Program-made: the position numbers and the translations under genes
Assembly: GCA_030606465.1 (NCBI GenBank)
Contig: JAUWGL010000020.1
Span: 1 to 9,319, forward strand
DNA: 9,319 nt
Direction of reading: 5' to 3'
DNA from: Thermoplasmata archaeon
Lineage (GTDB): Archaea > Thermoplasmatota > E2 > DHVEG-1
In this document: piece by piece, positions 6,831 to 9,319 of the stretch
How positions within the stretch are numbered: the first letter of the stretch is position 1
Layout: each line of letters starts with the position of its first letter
Notes under the pieces: generated by a model
Told to the model about the DNA's origin: nothing
Database searches by the model: none
What the model saw: the letters and a program-made list of their open reading frames with translations, nothing else

Positions 6831-8105
6831 ATGGCACAAAGAGGTGTAAGAGAATATAATGGGAAAAAAATGCTTGCAAAATATTGGATTGAGTATTTTG
6901 GCAAAAGTTTTAGCTATCCTGGAAAAATAGTCCTTGTTGATCCAGATACAAGATTAGATGATCTTCCAAAGAAATACAAATGGCTAAAAGAAGAAAAGCT
7001 AGTAGTAAAACCCGATCAACTGTTTGGTAAACGAGGTAAACATGGTCTAATCAAAGCTAATGCAAGTTTTGCAGAGGCTAAAAAATGGATTAAAGAACGA
7101 ATGAATAAGGATACGAGAGTTGGTAAAGTAACTGGTAAACTGACTCATTTTATCATAGAACCATTCGTACCACACAAGGGGGAGTTCTATGTAGCAATAA
7201 AAAGCAATCGTGAAGGAGATACGATTTATTTTTCAAATCACGGTGGTGTTGATATTGAATCGGTTTGGAAAACTGTTTCTGAAATCCAAATTGGTGTAAC
7301 TGACAATATTGATAAAATAAATATTGAAAGTAAACTTCCAAAGGATACGCCAAAAGAACATAAGAAAATGTTTGCTGATTTTGTCAAAGGATTATACAAG
7401 TTCTATAGGGATCTTAACTACGCATATCTTGAAATCAACCCATTTGTTGTAACCGGTAAAAACATTGTACCACTTGACCTTGTAGCTCGAATTGATGATA
7501 CTGGTCATTTTGAAAGCAGTGAGAAATGGTGCGGTCTATCATTTCCGGCACCATTTGGACGTAAGCTTTCCAAAGAAGAAAAATACATTAAGATGATGGA
7601 TGAAAAAAGTGGTGCATCATTGAAACTTACTGTCCTAAATCCAAAAGGTCGTGTGTGGACTATGGTTGCTGGCGGTGGAGGTAGTGTAATTTACACTGAT
7701 ACCATCGTTGATCTGGGTTACAGAGATGAGCTGGCAAACTATGGTGAATACAGTGGTAATCCAACAACTGATCTAACATATGAGTATGCAAAAACCATTC
7801 TTGATTTGATGACTCGTGAGAAAGATCCGAAAGGACGTCCAAAGTTTTTACTTGTTGGTGGTGGTATTGCTAACTTTACTGATGTTGCAAAAACGTTTAC
7901 TGGTATTACCATGGCATTACGAGATTATAAGAAGAAACTTAAAGATACAAAAGTAAAAATCTATGTTCGACGTGGTGGACCAAACTATCAAGAAGGCTTG
8001 CGCATCATGAAGGATCTTGGTAAAGAACTTGGAATTCCAATTGATGTATATGGACCTGAGACACATATGACACGTATTGTCGATATGGCGTTAGGGGGCA
8101 AATAA
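6831..8105 (+). CDS. aclB: ATP-citrate lyase, ATP-grasp/citrate-binding (beta, small) subunit
   Basis: With AclA this subunit cleaves citrate, ATP and CoA to acetyl-CoA, oxaloacetate, ADP and phosphate. The 424-aa protein aligns by eye along its whole length with the N-terminal part of animal ACLY. An ATP-grasp domain (about 1-240) shows VVKPDQLFGKRGKHGL at 58-73, the block IIEPFVPH at 108-115, and YLEINPFVV at 199-207. The citrate domain follows: KSGASLKLTVLNPKGR at 259-274, VWTMVAGGGGSV at 275-286, ELANYGEYSGNPT at 300-312, GGIANFT at 344-350 and YVRRGGPNYQEGLR at 378-391. N348, T350 and R381 match residues I recall as citrate-binding in human ACLY. These blocks are specific to ATP-citrate lyase and absent from ordinary succinyl-CoA synthetase beta. 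ATG 6831 has GAGG 8 nt upstream. The stop overlaps a possible ATG of aclA (TAATG), and the next gene begins 14 nt after the stop. The two-gene layout resembles rTCA bacteria and some archaea. Confidence 0.96.
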   Translation: MAQRGVREYNGKKMLAKYWIEYFGKSFSYPGKIVLVDPDTRLDDLPKKYKWLKEEKLVVKPDQLFGKRGKHGLIKANASFAEAKKWIKERMNKDTRVGKVTGKLTHFIIEPFVPHKGEFYVAIKSNREGDTIYFSNHGGVDIESVWKTVSEIQIGVTDNIDKINIESKLPKDTPKEHKKMFADFVKGLYKFYRDLNYAYLEINPFVVTGKNIVPLDLVARIDDTGHFESSEKWCGLSFPAPFGRKLSKEEKYIKMMDEKSGASLKLTVLNPKGRVWTMVAGGGGSVIYTDTIVDLGYRDELANYGEYSGNPTTDLTYEYAKTILDLMTREKDPKGRPKFLLVGGGIANFTDVAKTFTGITMALRDYKKKLKDTKVKIYVRRGGPNYQEGLRIMKDLGKELGIPIDVYGPETHMTRIVDMALGGK

Positions 8106-8106
8106 T

Positions 8107-8111
8107 GGAGG
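8107..8111 (+). promoter_or_regulatory. Ribosome-binding site deciding the aclA start
   Basis: GGAGG lies 8 nt before ATG 8120, the same spacing as in aclB. An in-frame ATG at 8105 overlaps the aclB stop (TAATG) and has only a G-run before it, and it would consume this site. ATG 8120 is therefore the likelier start, with translation probably coupled to aclB. Confidence 0.6.
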
Positions 8112-8119
8112 CGATTACC

Positions 8120-9319
8120 ATGACAAAAACTAAGAAATCAAATAAAAGACCAGATTATATTATAATGGATAAAAACACAAAGGCAATTGTCTTTGGTTTT
8201 CAAACACGTGCAATTCAGCGTATGCTCGATTTTGATTATATTTACAGACGTGAAGAACCATCTGTTGTTGTAATAGTAAATCCAACTCGTGATGGAATGC
8301 ATAAATGTTTCTGGGGCACTAAAGAAATCCTTATACCAATGGTTAAAACCATCAAAGAAGCAACGAAGATGCATCCCGAAGCAGACTTCATGGTAAACTT
8401 TGCAAGTTTCAGATCAGCATATCCAACAAGTAAAGAAGCACTTGAAAGCAAAACTATTCGCTCTGTTGCAATAATTGCAGAGGGAGTACCTGAGCAGAGA
8501 AGCAAAGAACTCATAAAAATTGCAAAAGAAAAAAACAAATGGATAATTGGTCCTGCAACAGTCGGTGGAATTGCAGCAGGTGGATTCAGAATAGGAAACA
8601 CCGCTGGTATGCTTGACAACATTGTTGCATCAAAACTACACCGTCAGGGTAGCGTTGCCTATGTTTCAAAATCTGGTGGACTATCCAACGAGTTGAACAA
8701 TATTATTGCTATGAACACTGATGGAGTCTATGAAGGAGTAGCAATAGGTGGAGACAGATACCCAGGTTCAACTTTTATAGATCACATGATAAGATATGAG
8801 AAAAACCCTGACATCAAAATGGTAGTTCTGCTTGGTGAAGTCGGTGGAACAGATGAATACGAAGTAATAGAGGCAATGAAAAAAGGACGAATAAAAAAAC
8901 CAGTAGTTGCCTGGTGTATTGGAACCTGTTCAAAGGTATTTCCAGCAGAAGTTCAGTTTGGTCATGCTGGCGCACGAGCAGGAGCAGATCGTGAAACAGC
9001 TGATGTTAAAAACAAAGCACTCAAAGAAGCTGGTGCATATGTTCCAACTAGTTTTGATGACTTTGACGAACAAATCAAAAAAGCATATACAAAACTAGTA
9101 AAATCTGGTAAACACAAACCAATACCTGATGTTGAACCACCAACAATACCACTGGATTATGCAGTAGCACTTAAACAAGGCATTATTCGCCGACCAGCTA
9201 ACTTCATTGCAACCATTTCTGATGACCGTGGTGAAGAACTACGATACTGTGGTGTCAAGATTAGTAAAATCTTTGAAGAAAAATGGGGACTAGGTGGAGT
9301 AATAGGTCTACTATGGTTT
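8120..9319 (+). CDS. aclA: ATP-citrate lyase, catalytic (alpha, large) subunit, first 400 residues
   Basis: AclA holds the CoA-binding, phospho-histidine and citryl-CoA lyase functions of ATP-citrate lyase. The frame is open from ATG 8120 to the window edge: 400 of an expected 600 or so residues. After a basic N-terminal stretch (about 1-15) come KAIVFGFQTRAIQRMLDFDY at 21-40, the GPATVGGI loop at 144-151, YVSKSGGLSNELNNII at 181-196, DGVYEGVAIGGDRYPGSTF at 201-219, and QFGHAGA at 279-285. H282 is the histidine phosphorylated in catalysis (H760 in human ACLY). From about residue 345 the chain reads LDYAVALKQGIIRRPANFI and ends WGLGGVIGLLWF, the entry to the citrate-synthase-like lyase domain. 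This excludes succinyl-CoA synthetase alpha and the stand-alone citryl-CoA synthetase CcsA, neither of which has that domain. Codons lean to A-endings (GTA, GCA, GGA, ATA) more than in fumA. An alternative ATG at 8105 would add five residues. Confidence 0.95.
   Translation, partial: MTKTKKSNKRPDYIIMDKNTKAIVFGFQTRAIQRMLDFDYIYRREEPSVVVIVNPTRDGMHKCFWGTKEILIPMVKTIKEATKMHPEADFMVNFASFRSAYPTSKEALESKTIRSVAIIAEGVPEQRSKELIKIAKEKNKWIIGPATVGGIAAGGFRIGNTAGMLDNIVASKLHRQGSVAYVSKSGGLSNELNNIIAMNTDGVYEGVAIGGDRYPGSTFIDHMIRYEKNPDIKMVVLLGEVGGTDEYEVIEAMKKGRIKKPVVAWCIGTCSKVFPAEVQFGHAGARAGADRETADVKNKALKEAGAYVPTSFDDFDEQIKKAYTKLVKSGKHKPIPDVEPPTIPLDYAVALKQGIIRRPANFIATISDDRGEELRYCGVKISKIFEEKWGLGGVIGLLWF

Noticed and set aside
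8242..8622. 126-codon minus-strand open frame opposite aclA
   Set aside because: Antisense shadow of the P-loop/CoA-binding part of AclA; apparent hydrophobicity comes from complementing Ala/Gly/Ile codons.
6831..9319. Succinyl-CoA synthetase (SucCD) or citryl-CoA synthetase (CcsBA) instead of ATP-citrate lyase
   Set aside because: AclB has lyase-specific blocks (VWTMVAGGG, ELANYGEYSG, RRGGPNYQEGLR), and AclA continues past residue 345 into the citryl-CoA lyase domain, which SucD and CcsA lack.
1..9319. tRNA, rRNA, CRISPR array, insertion sequence, toxin-antitoxin or defence genes
   Set aside because: No cloverleaf sequence, regularly spaced repeats, transposase motifs or terminal inverted repeats were seen; nearly all DNA is accounted for by metabolic genes.

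Overview
The window is AT-rich and gene-dense, and carries two divergent gene clusters for acetyl-CoA and C4/C6 acid metabolism. I think it comes from an archaeon, with moderate confidence. The support is ribosome-binding sites that pair with the usual 3' end of 16S rRNA in two registers (GGAGG and GGTGA), a TATA-like box and paired poly-T tracts between acs and the fumarase genes, a two-subunit class I fumarase, a short ammonia-type NadE and a tandem Lrp/AsnC-ligand-domain-like protein. A bacterium is not excluded from this sequence alone, and I cannot name the lineage.

The minus-strand cluster reads right to left from 4682. It encodes a 230-aa protein with two RAM-like repeats and no DNA-binding domain, AMP-forming acetyl-CoA synthetase (acs), the alpha and beta subunits of class I fumarase, and NAD+ synthase (nadE, cut by the left edge). 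Spacing is tight (23 nt, then 126 nt, then 2 nt, then overlap or 5 nt). Only the acs-fumA gap is large enough for a terminator and a new promoter, and it appears to contain both.

The plus-strand cluster starts at 4862. It encodes a 648-aa aconitase of the short, Aquifex-type form, then both subunits of ATP-citrate lyase: aclB (ATP-grasp/citrate-binding subunit) and aclA (catalytic subunit, cut by the right edge at residue 400). The visible aclA already runs past the succinyl-CoA-synthetase-like part into the start of the citryl-CoA lyase part. This makes it a true ATP-citrate lyase rather than a succinyl-CoA synthetase or a split citryl-CoA synthetase.

Together the genes interconvert acetate and acetyl-CoA (acs), citrate with acetyl-CoA plus oxaloacetate (acl), citrate and isocitrate (acn), and fumarate and malate (fum). 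This is the core of a reductive TCA cycle, or of a citrate/acetyl-CoA shunt in which ATP-citrate lyase stands in for citrate synthase. The 179-bp divergent intergenic region (4683-4861) carries an inverted repeat and short direct repeats and is the likely control point. No RNA genes, mobile elements, CRISPR arrays or long repeats were seen, and no gene-free stretch exceeds 300 bases.
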